Shown one piece after another: positions 50,742 through 62,985 of a stretch of DNA of 64,000 bases. This DNA is from Aptenodytes patagonicus (taxonomy: Eukaryota; Chordata; Aves; Sphenisciformes; Spheniscidae). Positions within the stretch are counted from its first letter, which is position 1, and every line of letters starts with the position of its first letter. The notes beneath the pieces are model-generated. The model had not been told where the DNA came from and searched no databases. It worked only from the letters and a program-made list of their open reading frames with translations. The DNA is taken from assembly GCF_965638725.1 (NCBI RefSeq), contig NC_134970.1, positions 377,001 through 441,000 of the forward strand, read 5' to 3'. The position numbers and the translations under genes are program-made.

Positions 50742-51341
50742 GTGGCAGAAGCCTGCGCTCAGCTAGCAATGGTAAGGTGTCCAAAACACATTGGTCTGGG
50801 CAAGGAGGCAAGAAGGACTGGTGTGACCAAGAGGGTCCTGTTTGCAGCTGCACAGGGATGTCGGAGCCATTCCTTTAATTGTGTGGCTGGCACATGCACC
50901 TCAGCTGCTACACAGGCCCTTTGTGCTGCGAGCGGGTCGCTAACTCAACAGTTGGAGAATTTACAGTACGTTTTATCCAGCCAGCAAGGGAGTTGGATCT
51001 CAGGGCTGCCTGCTGAGTGGGGACTGGCAGCCCCTAGCAGAGCTGCAGTGAGGTGGAAGGGCACCTCAGTCATGCTGACCTGTGGGAGAGGCGTGGGGCA
51101 GTGCTGGGGCAATACCAGTTCCCTGATGCCCGGCCCCTGTCATGCCCAGGCTGGTCACAAAACAGCAGAAGTGGGCAGGGACCAGGCAGGGGGAGGCAGC
51201 ACGAGAGGCACCTGGGATAGATCCTGGAGTTCCCAGTCTGGGAATTCAGATACGGAGCTTCTGGGATGTTTGCTGCCTTTTAGGAGCCTGCGTGGCTGGG
51301 CTGGAGGTTTGTTAGAGGACCTGTGCTCCAGGGGAGCCTAG
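50742..51341 (+). other. 199-codon open frame of unknown meaning upstream of SYT6
   Basis: This is the longest uninterrupted frame in the intergenic part. It has an ATG start but no recognised domain and no clear helix or signal pattern, with many Ser, Gly and Cys residues as expected from GC-rich non-coding DNA. It lies about 1 kb upstream of the SYT6 coding exon, so it could overlap 5' UTR or promoter sequence. I do not claim a protein. Confidence 0.15.
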
Positions 51342-52335
51342 TGCTGCATTGGCTGCTTGTGTAGCTCCTGGGACTCGTGGTGTGATAGCTCAAAGTGCTT
51401 CAGCAAGTAATTAACAGACAAAATAAACACAGTGGCATGAATCTAAACATACTCTGTTGTGATGTGGGGCTGAGGGACCTGTGTAGCTTTAGCCCTGGCT
51501 CTCCAGTATGCTCATTATATTTGTAGTAGCTTCTCTGCTCCAGAAGCTGCAAGAAATCATTCTGCTGTACATAATTTTAATTGCCTGTTACACAATTGCT
51601 TCTTTTCCCATGCTTGTCAAATATATTATCTGTTCAAAACTGTAGCTCTGACATGTGGCATGAACTGTCTGCTAAATTACAATAGGAATAAAAAAATACT
51701 GCAGAAATTTTTTTAAAAAAAAATCTAATTATGAAATACAGTGGCATTCTCAATCTCTGTTGACATCTGCAGCCTGTTGTGTTAGGACCAGTACAAACAA
51801 ATCAATAAAACCTGCTGCTTATGTTGCCTTTGGCAGTTGTAAGTAGTTTGTGCAGTGTTCATGGGAGCACTCTTATTTCTCTGGTCTGATGATGTGCCAT
51901 CCTCAGCCAGAAGATTTCAGTATTCACTTTTTTCCCAGAATTGCTCTGGGGCTGGGATTTGAAACTCTCCACCTGGAGAACGGAGAAGGGGGAGCAATGA
52001 AAGGGTTAAAAGGAATTATCTGGGCTGCAGCTTTAACAACGTAGTATGGAGGGCACGAAAATGAATTTGGTAGGAGGTTCTTTGTCTGGAACACGCCTTG
52101 GCAGTAAACAGATATCTGATCTCAGAGGCAGTAAGGCATCAGGAGCACTGGCAGGACTGCAGTAAGCTGTGGTTTCTGGAGGCTGACTGGAGACTCTCTG
52201 GTCTGAATGCTGAGGAGGGTTTGTAGAGCTGGAGCATTGCCTGGCACAGGGTGTCCCTTAGGGTGCTGCCATGCCAGAGGGCGGAACTGGTGTGAATCTG
52301 TTTGTGTGATTAAAAATAAACAAACCCTCTTTTCC
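51342..52335. other. Non-coding DNA upstream of the SYT6 coding exon
   Basis: The first part is AT-rich with long A/T runs (51690-51730), followed by mixed sequence. No TATA box or CpG island is seen next to the exon. This argues that the SYT6 promoter is further upstream and that the exon below has a spliced 5' end. Confidence 0.5.
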
Positions 52336-52375
52336 TAGTTTGACTTTCTTAGACAGCAGAAGGGGATAGCAGAGG

Positions 52376-52393
52376 ATGCAGTGTGGGAGATGA
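52376..52393 (+). promoter_or_regulatory. SYT6: Upstream mini-frame overlapping the SYT6 start codon
   Basis: An ATG at 52376 opens a 5-codon frame (MQCGR) that stops at TGA 52391-52393. Its stop overlaps the SYT6 ATG (52390-52392) as ATGA. Ribosomes finishing the mini-frame could restart on the main ATG. This arrangement would lower or tune SYT6 translation if the message includes this sequence. Confidence 0.45.
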
Positions 52394-52543
52394 GTGGTAC
52401 CAAGGATGACAGCCGCTGTCAGAAGGCAGTCCGCATTGTCACCGAGCTGTGCCGGAAGAAAAGCCTGCCTAGCTTGGACCTGAACACTTGCAGGGAATTC
52501 CTCCTGCTGCCTTCCGACCAGAGCCTGATTATCTCCAAGCCAG
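52390..52543 (+). CDS. SYT6: SYT6 (synaptotagmin-6) first coding exon, partial gene
   Basis: This is 154 nt of coding sequence, from ATG to a phase-1 donor (CCAG then GTACAG). It encodes MSGTKDDSRCQKAVRIVTEL, then CRKKSLPSLDLNTCREF and LLLPSDQSLIISKP. Cys at residues 10, 21 and 34 match the N-terminal cysteine cluster of the SYT3/5/6/10 group, which forms disulphide-linked dimers. The MSG start and three-Cys spacing fit SYT6, and the place downstream of TRIM33 on the same strand fits vertebrate synteny. SYT10 shares CQKA and IVTELC, so without synteny SYT10 would be a real alternative. An in-frame TAG at 52336-52338 precedes the ATG. The region before it (CTCTTTTCCTAG) could be a splice acceptor, implying an upstream non-coding exon. 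Later exons (transmembrane helix, two C2 domains) are not in the window. Confidence 0.75.
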
Positions 52544-55500
52544 GTACAGTACTCTGGTCCTGTCTGCTCGAGTAGTGCTTGTGACTGCCAACAGCCAGAG
52601 GAAGGCAGGAGGACTCTCGCACGGGGAGGGAAAATGTTTGTAAGCCCTGTGTTAGACTCGGGGGGATTGGTCTCGGCACACATCTCTGTGTGGTTATTTT
52701 CCTTTGCACATGTTCCACTGTGAAGTTTTGGGTGCAAGTGCTACCTCACCTGTTGATGCGAAACGGTGTAGCCTGATGGGGATAGCTGCACAGAGGGGAC
52801 AGATGGGGTGTTACGGGGACGTGCTGGTGAGGAGGTGGTTAATGAGAGAAAGTTTCTGTGAAAGTTCCTTATTTTTTTAAAAACATAGACTCCTGTCCTG
52901 TATAAAGCAAAAAAGCAGTAAAAAGCCTATTTAAGTAACTGAGATGACAGGAACCGATTGCTGTTATCCCACTTTGAGAAAAGGAAGGAGTTGCGTGGAT
53001 TTTTGTTCACCAGTAAGGGATCTTAATGTACTTTCATGTATTTTACTTTCCCTAAGAACTGCCTGAAGTTGTTCCTTGTTAGCTTGCAGAGCTAGGGAGA
53101 CACACTGGAGTGTCAGGGATGAATCAAGAGCAAGCATACTGCTCTAAGAGCAAAGAGACATTTCTTTATTGGAAAGTGGTTAATTTTCTGTACACTTCTG
53201 CTCACAGCTTCTTGTTCCAGAGAGGTTGTCTTCTGCTGTAACTTCAGAAGACATTGGCGGGGGAGCTTACATCCCAGGCTCACACACTGAGGAGCAAAAC
53301 CAAAATCCCATGCTTTTTAGCATTATTGATAACATGCTCTAAGTTGTTTGTGTATTAGAACATTTGCGTAGAGCGCTTCCCCCTTTTTTTTTTTTTTTAA
53401 CGGATTCTGTAGATAATGATCTACCAACCCAGCCTGATTTTACAGCATAAGTTTTCAGAAACTTTTCTTCTCTCCTTCTGAGGACACCTGTGCAGAGCCC
53501 AGGTGCAGCACAGTAGCCCGTCAATCCCTGGCCAAGGCTTTCTGTGTCATCCTGCTTCAGTTCCTCCTGCCCCTCTCTGCCAGCATCTCGCGCTGGGATG
53601 CAGCTGGCACCTGAGACGCTGGCAGTTCTCTGGTTTCTCTGGGCTTCTGCTGTCTATTTGCTTGCAGTGGTGCTTCCACCACTGTTTTGCCAGTATGTCC
53701 AGCCTAACACCTTCATTTCATATCGCACTCTGTAACTTAATTGTCATCTTAAAATGCCTTTGCTTTATATCTGCTTGTTCTGAAGGCCTCTTACCACTGC
53801 TGGTACTGTCCTTATGCATTGCATCCAGTGCAGCTGTTTTCTCTATTGCAAATAACTTACTGCATTGCTTCATAATTTTTTACCTTGGTACCAAAATTAA
53901 TGTTTTCCTGACTCTGTGCAGCAGAAAACCTGTACTGCTCTTGTTCTGTCCACCCTGATATGACAGATAGTTGCCTGGCATTTGTTTGTGCAGCCTGTTC
54001 AGGACCTCATTTTCAGGTTGTGATCACATCGTCATATGCCTTTAACATTTCAAATGTTTGTCTGCTCTGATCTCTGTTTTAAGTGTCAGCCTCTATCCCA
54101 GTGCCCTGGGCAAGTCATGCTGGGCTGACTGACTGCACCGGGTGCATTAACAGCTATTAGTGTTGTCTCTGCTCTGCATGACTGGGCCCATTTTTATGTC
54201 TAGACAGCACTGAGGACACTGTTTGGGCCCAACGGGTACTAATATTTCTCAAATGCCTGGATGTAAAAGTGCTCCAGCAACGGAAACAAATCTGTTTGCA
54301 TTAAGTGTTAACTAATGTAACAGTTATGGTGGTAAGATACCTTTCCTATTAGCGTCTGGATGCTTATCTATCTGCATTTGTGCTTTGTCCATTTTACACT
54401 GAAGGCTTATGTTAAGCAAATTTGCTATTGGCTACCTGGAGTCCTATGCTCAGATCTGTCGAGTCCTTCCTCATAAAGATATGCAAATAAAAAGTGAAGT
54501 TGTGCAAAGATGAGCAGTGATATGGCTTTGAGACAGGGTGCCATATCGGTACCGACAGGAGAGTCAGAGAAGCCATGCAACATGAGTACTTGGTCCTGCT
54601 GGTGTACCCGTACTGGACAGCACAGCCTCAACAACCTGGATGCAAAGCTTGCTGGAGTAAAATTGGCCCTATTTGTCATCATCATGTGAAGTCAACGGCT
54701 TCTCTGTCAATTTTTTACCTCCTGGAAATCTATTAGCTAATAGCTAAATCAGCTTGGCTTGTCAAGTATCTCGATGAAGTGCGCGTTGTTTGTGAGTAGG
54801 CAGACGAAAGCACTCTAATGCTGCCAAAGCTGGGAGATGGAGCTGCTTCTGCACAGCTCTGCTTGCCATTAGGCTCTGAGGTGGTTTGGTTTTTTCTGAT
54901 GTTTCATGTATTGATGGAGAGCAGTATCTTCTGGGGATGCTGTGGAGTTGCAAAGAAATTATCCAGGTATCACTAGCCTTCTTGAACTGCATCTGACAGT
55001 GGAAAAAAACTCTGAATATAAAAATATTACTGAGTAGTTTATGTAAGAACATGTCAGAATATGGTTTTATGCAGTAATTTTTTTTTTTTTTAAACCATTT
55101 TGGACTGAATGTGGAAAGTGCTACTGTGTATAAAGTAGATGCTCCTCTACTTTCTGTACTTCGGGTTATGTAATAGCTGATTCTCCTACTCAAAGTCAAT
55201 AAGAGAAATATAGCTGCAGTGTTTCTCCAGTATGCCATACATTACTGTACACCCAACAAAGGAGCACTGCAGGCTGCTGCTGCTGGCTAGTAATCCAGCC
55301 ACTAAGTATGTCAGAAAAATAAGGTATTTGGATGAGGAAGGTTTTGGTATGGATGCGTCAGTGGATATATGAGGGTGAGTGTTTGCCTGCAGTTTGGCCT
55401 GTGGCGGTGCCAGGAATAGAACTGATCTCTTGGCTGTGGGCCCTGAGATCGAGCAAGATGCAGCATCCTTTTGTTGTGCCTATCTAAAATCCTCCCCCGT

Positions 55501-58500
55501 AGCTCCCTCCATCTGATAGCTCTCTTCCCTGCCAGTCCTCAGCTGTTGTGCAGTGATGCTGTGTGACTAGTACACAGGCATAAGCTGTAGACAGTGGAAA
55601 TGCCTGTGATATAGGGACAACATTTACCACTGCAGTGATGTGCCTTAAATAAATGGATACATCACTTCTCTGTCCTGGAGGTGCAGTGAGTGCTCTAGGA
55701 CATAGCGCTCTCAGAGAATTTGTGGACAAGCCCTACTGAAGTGCAAAGTACTTGGCTGACGATGCAGGGGAGCCCACGCTGCCAGACTCCCATGGGAGCG
55801 CTGCACTGGGCACTGCGAGCCACCCCATGTCACCTGGTCCCTCTGCCCATGGGAGTGGAGCTGCTTGTTGGAGAGCAACAGGCTCCAGGGTCTTTGGGAA
55901 ACAGGGTGCCAATCCTGCTCTCCAGGGCTCGCTATGACCTCCTGCGGTGGAGTGAGCTCTCCTCTGACTGCTCCTGCCCAGAGCTGCTCCCAGGGGTATG
56001 AAGCCCATGGTCCTACCTGTGGGCAGCTCGGCTCCAGCCTGACAGCATCCCTGGGTACCGGGCATTGTGTCATGCCCTGCACAGCTCTCACCACCATGAA
56101 GTGTGCTGTGTGCTTGTCTGCATGGTTAGGTTGTTGCTCAATTTGGACTGAATTGCATTACCGACTCACTCCCAATGTTCACCTGAACCAGGTCCCGCTC
56201 CCCGTGGGTGCGCAGTACTGGGTCTGGCTGCGGGCAGAGGCTGCCAGCCGGTCCTGGGAGGTCGTGCCAAGCAGGGGATGGCACAGAAGATGGGAGCTTG
56301 ACTCCACAGGGAGATTTAAAAACAAAATGATCATTCTGAAATGAATGTGCAGAGCTGGTGGAGTGTGACTGGATCCTGCGGCTTGTGATGCTTGCTGACT
56401 TTAAAGGATGGTGGATGGATAGGGGAGGGAATTTACACCAGGATCAGAGCACATCCAAGAGCAAACTCCTGGGTTTGATTTCTAGCTCCAGCACTACTGT
56501 GTTGCAACTTTGTGTATGTGTATGCATTTGTAAAAAGCTTCACTGCCCTGTAGAATAAGTACCAGACACAATGGATGATGTGCAGAGGTGTTGCAGTTTT
56601 TACCCAGAAAGTCACTATAGGATTGCATGCACAGCAGTCCCTGTTGATCTCAGCACAGCGCGTGTACCCTCCTCAAACCCTTCTGTATGCACTGATTCAC
56701 CCCAGCAAAATGCTCTAGTGCTTTCCTAGTGCAGAATATGAATGCTGAAGTGAGAGGAAGAAAAAGGACAGCTGGGGAAAAATGCAAAACCAGAAGAGGC
56801 TTTACGATAATTTCTGTTTCCTAGCACACTTTGTCAGCTGTCCTTCTGTGCTCTAATCCCGCAATAATTCAGAGCACATTTAGTGTTTTGCCCTTTGTGT
56901 GAACTGTTCTTTTTAAACTTCATGATGCAGGCAGTACATCTTGTACAGCGCTGAACACCCTCCTGGCACTTCGCAAATACTATTAAAATGTGAAACCCGC
57001 AAGTACGTAAGTGTTCTTGCTGCAGGCAGAAAAAGGCGTGAATTTTTGTGCAACAGGTGTTTTTTTCATTGCAGGAATGTTGATGCAGAAAGATCACTTT
57101 TATATGGAGAAATTGCTTCTGGAGTATTTTTCTTGGGAAAAATTTATCCCTTGATAGGATAGTTTGGCTAATGGGAAAATTGATGACATGCCCATTCACT
57201 GATATGGGATACCTACAACCAATACCTATGAAATACGGGCAAGTCTTGAATTTACTTACCAGCTGTACTAACACACTTTTCTGAATCACCGTTCAAGTGT
57301 ATTTTAAGTAAATATAACAGTAAACGTTTAAAGCCACCCAGGCAAAGCTAATATTTATCACTGAAGCTTGTGTTTCCAGAGGCCAGGCATGTGAGGAGTA
57401 GCACCGTGGGGCAAAGCTCTTTCTTATCATGGTGTAATGCACTTGCAAAATGGATCTTGCCTTCCTCTGTGAGTGTCTGGTCCACCAGCAGGAAAAGAGC
57501 CAGCTAGAGCTATGTGCAGCAAATTTGCTCTTTAGCTCAAGTAAAACAGGTTTGTGCTCTGATCCTGAAGGTATCAGGTTCAAACCTCGCTATCAGAGGA
57601 AGGTTTGCAAAACTATATTAAAATAAGGTTAAAACCAGCAGCATAAATCTAGGAAAAATGGATTATATAGCCTGTCTATGAACGTGTGTCTCTGCTTATG
57701 TATTAAGTGTGTTGATCTATGACTCTACAGCTGCCTCTGGCTATGCGCTGTGATGGTCCCGGTAAATAAAATGCACCTATGGAGCTGTGTGGAGTGTGTA
57801 TGTTTAGGAGCTTTGTAAGTACCTCTCTGCATAGATGCAGGTTTGCATCTGCCTAATTGCTGTTGGTTGATTCATTCCTGAAGCAGTACAGGGAGGCTGA
57901 TCATGTTTGTAGGTTTTTTTGCGGACCTCGGAGCCTATTCCAGTGCAGCTGCAGTAGCCTCATGCATAGTCAGGGATCAGCATCTAAAACTCCATAGAAA
58001 CAGGCAGCCAGATTGCTGCTGGTGTTAATTGAGTGTGTGAGCAGGCTGAGGACAGTGACCAGGGACTGAGCTAAGGAGCAGATACCTCTTTGGTAAGTCC
58101 ACATTTCTGAAGTTACTTTGTTAATTTTTTGCCTTTTTTCATAATATGGAGCCTCTTTTCCTTAACAAACATTTTGCTTCAGCAGTTTCTGTCTTTGCCG
58201 TTGAAACATTTTCTGCTTTCAGTATTCTCCATACGTTTCACTGAAACCAAGCATGTGCTTTTAGCTAGTTCAAATCAGGGCATAGCTTGACTCTGATCTT
58301 CTCCATTGTTTTGCGGGATGACTCTGAGAAGCTGGTATTTCTGTGTTTGCGGGTGTTTGTTGCTTGACATCTTTGCTTTGCTGAAGTCATACCAGTGCAA
58401 TGTGCACAGCCTGCTGTACATACCATGTATTCACTAACAGTCATACAGTCTCACATGTGTGCGTTCATTGTTCACAGATAAAAACAGAACCATAACTGGA

Positions 58501-61500
58501 TCTCATGTCTGATACAATTTTTCATTTAACTATAGTTTCAACTATCCTTGTTTTTCTTACCTGTTTCTTCTTCTTACTGTTCACGTTTCTAGGTACAATT
58601 GCATATTCTTCCTTAGGACCCTAGGTTTCCATCTCATGTTGGTTAGGCAGCTTTTTCTAGCTTTAATATTTGTTATTTCTTTTTCAAAGATGATAATGTA
58701 TATTTTTCCTTCCTATCTGTATATTGTAAAATCAGGAAGCTTGTCTGTAACAGCCCTTATTGTTTCAATCCAGTGGACTCACTAACATAACAGTCACTTA
58801 AGCTGGCAGTTGTTTGGGAGAGATGTGATTTGTCTCTCTGCCATGCATTGTCTTTAATTATACTTGTACATTGCCAAAATGGCATCCTAGAGGGACAGAG
58901 AAGGGGTGTTTTGAGTGACTGTACATTAACTGTACATTTCCATGTCTATGGAAAAAAGAAAGTTATCCTGCAGGGTGTCTTGTACATAGTGAAACTGCAG
59001 ATGCTAATTAAGGCCGCCTTTATATTTAGTTCAGTTTGTTATGTTGTAGCAGGTTAGTGTTTGACAACATCACAGGAAACTGTGCAGCGAAGACTAAAGG
59101 CAGGATAGCAGAAGCTCAGTTCATACAAGCCCTTTCAAAACCATCATTAAGACATACAGTCCTAGAGTATTTGGTTCCATGGAAGAATAATTGCCCAGAA
59201 ATTCTAGCACACCAGTGCCTCTGGTAATGTAAGTATTACTCTGATTTTTCTATGCATGTTTGTAACTGCTGCAAAGAATTGCATGTGCTCTTGTAACAGT
59301 ACAGTGTTAGGTGAGTACAGCAAGCACCTTCTTCAATGCATTCTTTCCATATGCAGTACTTCACCTCTTGGACGTCTGAGAGTGTTTGCTCAGAGTTATT
59401 TGAGTTGATATGACCAGTTCTGAATCTGTTCTCTGGTCAAAATGTTCATGCTAAAAGGATTCTGAGCTGCAGGGCACAGAGTGATACGAGTTGTTGGAAA
59501 AGGGAAAAAGGAATCTCAGAATCCATTTAATAAATCTGTAGGATCAGGCAGTCCAGCCTGCACGCGTGACTGCTGTGTTACATTTTAGGGGTTAAAGATC
59601 TCTGTCTTTGTTACAAGCTAATGGAAGCAGCAGCAGCAGCTAATGACAGGAGCAGAGCCATTCAGGGAGGAAGTTCCCTGATCATTCAGTGGAGCTTGAA
59701 CAAAGAAATGCTCTTTTCATAACTGCTGCATTCCCGGGCGGGCAGCCCAGGGTTTCTGTACCAAGCAGCCGGTCCCATGCAGGTATGCAGGTAGGTGGCT
59801 GGGGGATCCTTCCCAGCTGCTCTGCATCCTGCACAGAGCCTCCTTCAAACAAGCCAGTGCTGTTTTGCCGTGCAGACCAGACTGTCTTTTGTGTGCCAGG
59901 TATTATCAGCATGACAAGTTGAGAGAGAGAGAAAGAGGGCATGACATGGGCTTACGTGGTCATACTGGCTCTAGATGGCTTTAATTGGCAACCTGATCTC
60001 CTGAGGACACGGATCTGTATATCACCCAGCCTTTCCAGCATCTGGAGCCAGGGGAATTCTGGATGAATCCTGCATCTCTTGTTTTGGGTTTGCTATGGGG
60101 CAGGTCCAGGCAATAAAGGTCTTCCAGCATGCTTTCATGTAGTCAAGGAACCCCCTTGTGCTGGAGGGGCCCTGTGTCCCTGGGGCAGGGGGGGGCACTC
60201 AGCTGAAGGAAAGCCTCTGGAAAGCTTTCTGGGCTGCCTTGTCCCATGCTTGGGGCCTTCTGCCCTCCCTTGGCTGAACTCTGCTTTTTCGGGTTCTCAG
60301 GCCGTGTCCTCTCGTGCGACCCCAGATCGCAGGGTTGGAGGCTGGCTGGCACCCATGCTGGGCTGCAGATCAGTGCTCGCGGCAGGTTTCACCCTCCAGG
60401 GCTTCAGGCTGGGATGGGAGGAGACCTTGCTTCTGCTCCCAGTCAAGCTTTATCCTAAGATCTTTTCAGGGCAGCCTGATTTTAGGGTTTTTTTTTGAAC
60501 CAATATGGAGTCAAAGAAAGAGCCACAGGGAAGCATTTCCTCAGAACTGAATCTCACTATAGAAAGTGAAGGGCAGAGAGACAGCCACTCTGGTGCGGCT
60601 AGCCTGGACACTGAAGCGCTGCTGACCCTGGCCTCTCTGATGTCTCACAACAGTCATGGCTTTGACCAAGTTTTTGAAGGGAAATTTTAAGGTCCAGGGT
60701 CTTCGGTCATTTAAGGGAGACAGAGCGACAGTGAAAAGCTTTTGCTTGTTTTGTTTGCATTGCATCTTGAAATGCAATTGTATTTCTACATCCCAGAAGT
60801 GTCCATATTATGGTGTTTTGCTCTCTGCCTGGCTCTGCTCAGCTTCAGCAGGTCTGGACAGAGACTTCCCCCAGTGTTGAACAGCCTCAGTAAGGCTTCC
60901 CTGGCACATCTTCAGTACTCAGCTCAGGTCCTGTATGTACGGGGTCACAACATGGGAGGAAGATGATGCTTAGTGTCAGTTATTTAACCTCAGCCCAGGG
61001 ACACTGTGTGTGTTCAGTGCTGCTGAGTCGTTTACAGATGTTCCTACAGCATATTGTGATAAAATGTCATGGGATTAGCACACAGCTATGTACTATAATT
61101 ATATGCAGTGTGGCTTATAATAGTTCATTAGATTGTCATCAGTTAGGCATAAAGCAATGACAACTCTTACTATCTCATTTGTAATACTCTAGAGTACAGC
61201 TGATTAAGACACAAAGCGACCTAAATCACTGGGGAATGTTTCCTTTGGTTTGCAACAATATTTTTTTCTTTTTTTGTCACTTTTGATAACAGAAATGCTG
61301 CATTGCTGACAGCTCAAAGTTCCCCTTCTGGTTGCACATGCCAGCAAAAGTTTGAGTAACAAATGTGCCTTTGATGCAGCCTGGAGGGAAAGTCTGAATC
61401 GGCAGGTGGGTCAATAACCACTGAATACCAACATATTTGGTCTTCAGAAGCCTTTGATCAGTCTCCTCCGGTCCAGCTGTTCTGTTGGAGCACGCCCATG

Positions 61501-61538
61501 TGTATTAGTTATTTTATCTGGGTATTGATATGGGCCTC

Positions 61539-62172
61539 TCAGCATTGTGTACGAAGGCCGTAGTCACTAGTGGGCAAGGCGATGGTGGAAGAAGGGAGTT
61601 TCATCTCCAGGTCCCGGCTGGGGAGCCCAGGCCGAGGACAGGTTAGGGACTGTCCATTGGTAGAGCTGACTTCCAAGTGGGAGGCTGGGACAGCACTGCT
61701 GAGGATGTCCGTGCACTCATGGTCGCCTGCTGCTGCTCCGGCCACCTGCTCGGCTCTGCCTGGCATGAGTTCTGCTGCCATGTCGGCTCTGCAATATGAA
61801 CGACTCTTGCTCGGGGTCACTGAGTGCTTCTGCATGGTGTCCCCAGCAGCATGCCACATCTGGCTGGGGAGCGGGTGCTACCAGCGAGGAGAGAGCTGCA
61901 GCAGTGCCCCAGCCCTGGGGACCGGCTGTGGAGTCAGACACCTCCTCTGCCACAGACGTTTGTCCCTGGGCGTCCTCTGCAGCCACGTCAGGCTTGGCTT
62001 CCTTCTCACGCAGGGGGACATAAAGAGGAGGGAGCAGGGCTCCACCAGCTGTGCCAAGACCCTTTTGCAAAGAGTTGTTCCAGATGTTACCATGACTTGC
62101 GCTGCACAGCAAGTGTGACTGCTGTGCCTGTCGCTTTTCTAAAAGCCCCACAGTGAAGGTGATAGGTGGCAT
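61539..62172 (-). other. GC-rich block with overlapping open frames, unrecognised
   Basis: The minus strand carries a 151-codon frame (62172 down to 61717) and a second 106-codon frame in another phase (61859 down to 61539). The plus strand carries a 182-codon frame (61570-62118). The minus frame has acidic and Ala/Ser-rich stretches (EKEAKPDVAAEDAQGQTSVA) that look more protein-like than the others. No domain is recognised. It may be GC-driven chance, an exon of an unknown antisense gene, or an old frameshifted insertion. Confidence 0.2.
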
Positions 62173-62972
62173 GTTAACCCTGTCTCCGGTACTGACCTTG
62201 ATGTTTTAATATGTTTTGGCTGGATCTTCCCACCCAGACAGATTTGAGATTCCTTTTCTGTTTCTAATCCATTTCAGACATGATCTGATCTGGGTTTTTA
62301 AAGATGTTTGGCTTATGTGGGCTTTCACTGAGCTACCCATCACCTTAGATCTGAAGGACGGTGACTAAGGGAAAGGAACAGGCTGTCTTTTTCTAAGCTC
62401 GAAAGTGTGATTTCCTTTTCTCTGTAGAAGATGGCCCTGGATCCAAAAAGTCCTGTGGATAGGGAAGAACTTTTTTTTTTTGCCTGTCTCCTTTAATACA
62501 TAAACCAGGAAAAGGGTGGAGGCATAGGAGTGTCTGACTTGCGATGGTCAGTAAGCGAAAGTCCCTAAGGGGAAGGTAGTGCAGCCCTTTCAGCGGGGAC
62601 GCAGCCCTGCACCCTGTGAGTTCAGTGCGCCCGAGGCAGACTGTTCTGCCTGTTAATGTGCTCTGAACTGCAGCTGATTGTGGACTACTTAAGAATGTTT
62701 CAACTTGCTTGACACTGTGGTTGCCACAGTCTAAATGAACAATGAACTGAGTATATCTTACCAAGACAGTTCAGCAATTCCTGTGGCTATCCCTCTGTCA
62801 CTCGTATTTGGTATTGCTGCTTAGCAGAGATTTTGCTGAGCTCTTGTTAAGGTTGCATGGTATTTCGTAGTTGTGTTTTGGCTGTCCAGAACCTGATAAG
62901 GTGGAGGCTTCTCCTGTATGTAGCAGGCATGCAGAAGTCTTTTGCTTGTCAGTTATTCATGATTCTTTGCCT

Positions 62973-62985
62973 CCCCCCCCCCCCC
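62973..62985. repeat. C homopolymer run
   Basis: About 13 consecutive C bases lie in an AT-rich context. Similar C or G runs occur in the LTR at about 15211-15224 and at about 43536-43548. These are error-prone for sequencing and length-variable. Confidence 0.8.

Noticed and set aside
52258..52737. 159-codon minus-strand frame over the SYT6 exon
   Set aside because: Antisense shadow; the plus-strand exon has the family cysteines and a proper donor.
55711..56344. Several overlapping frames of 90-160 codons on both strands
   Set aside because: GC-rich stretch with few stops on any frame; no domain and no consistent strand.
59615..59645. AGC repeat as a coding poly-Ser or poly-Gln tract
   Set aside because: Only about four units, and no exon context around it.
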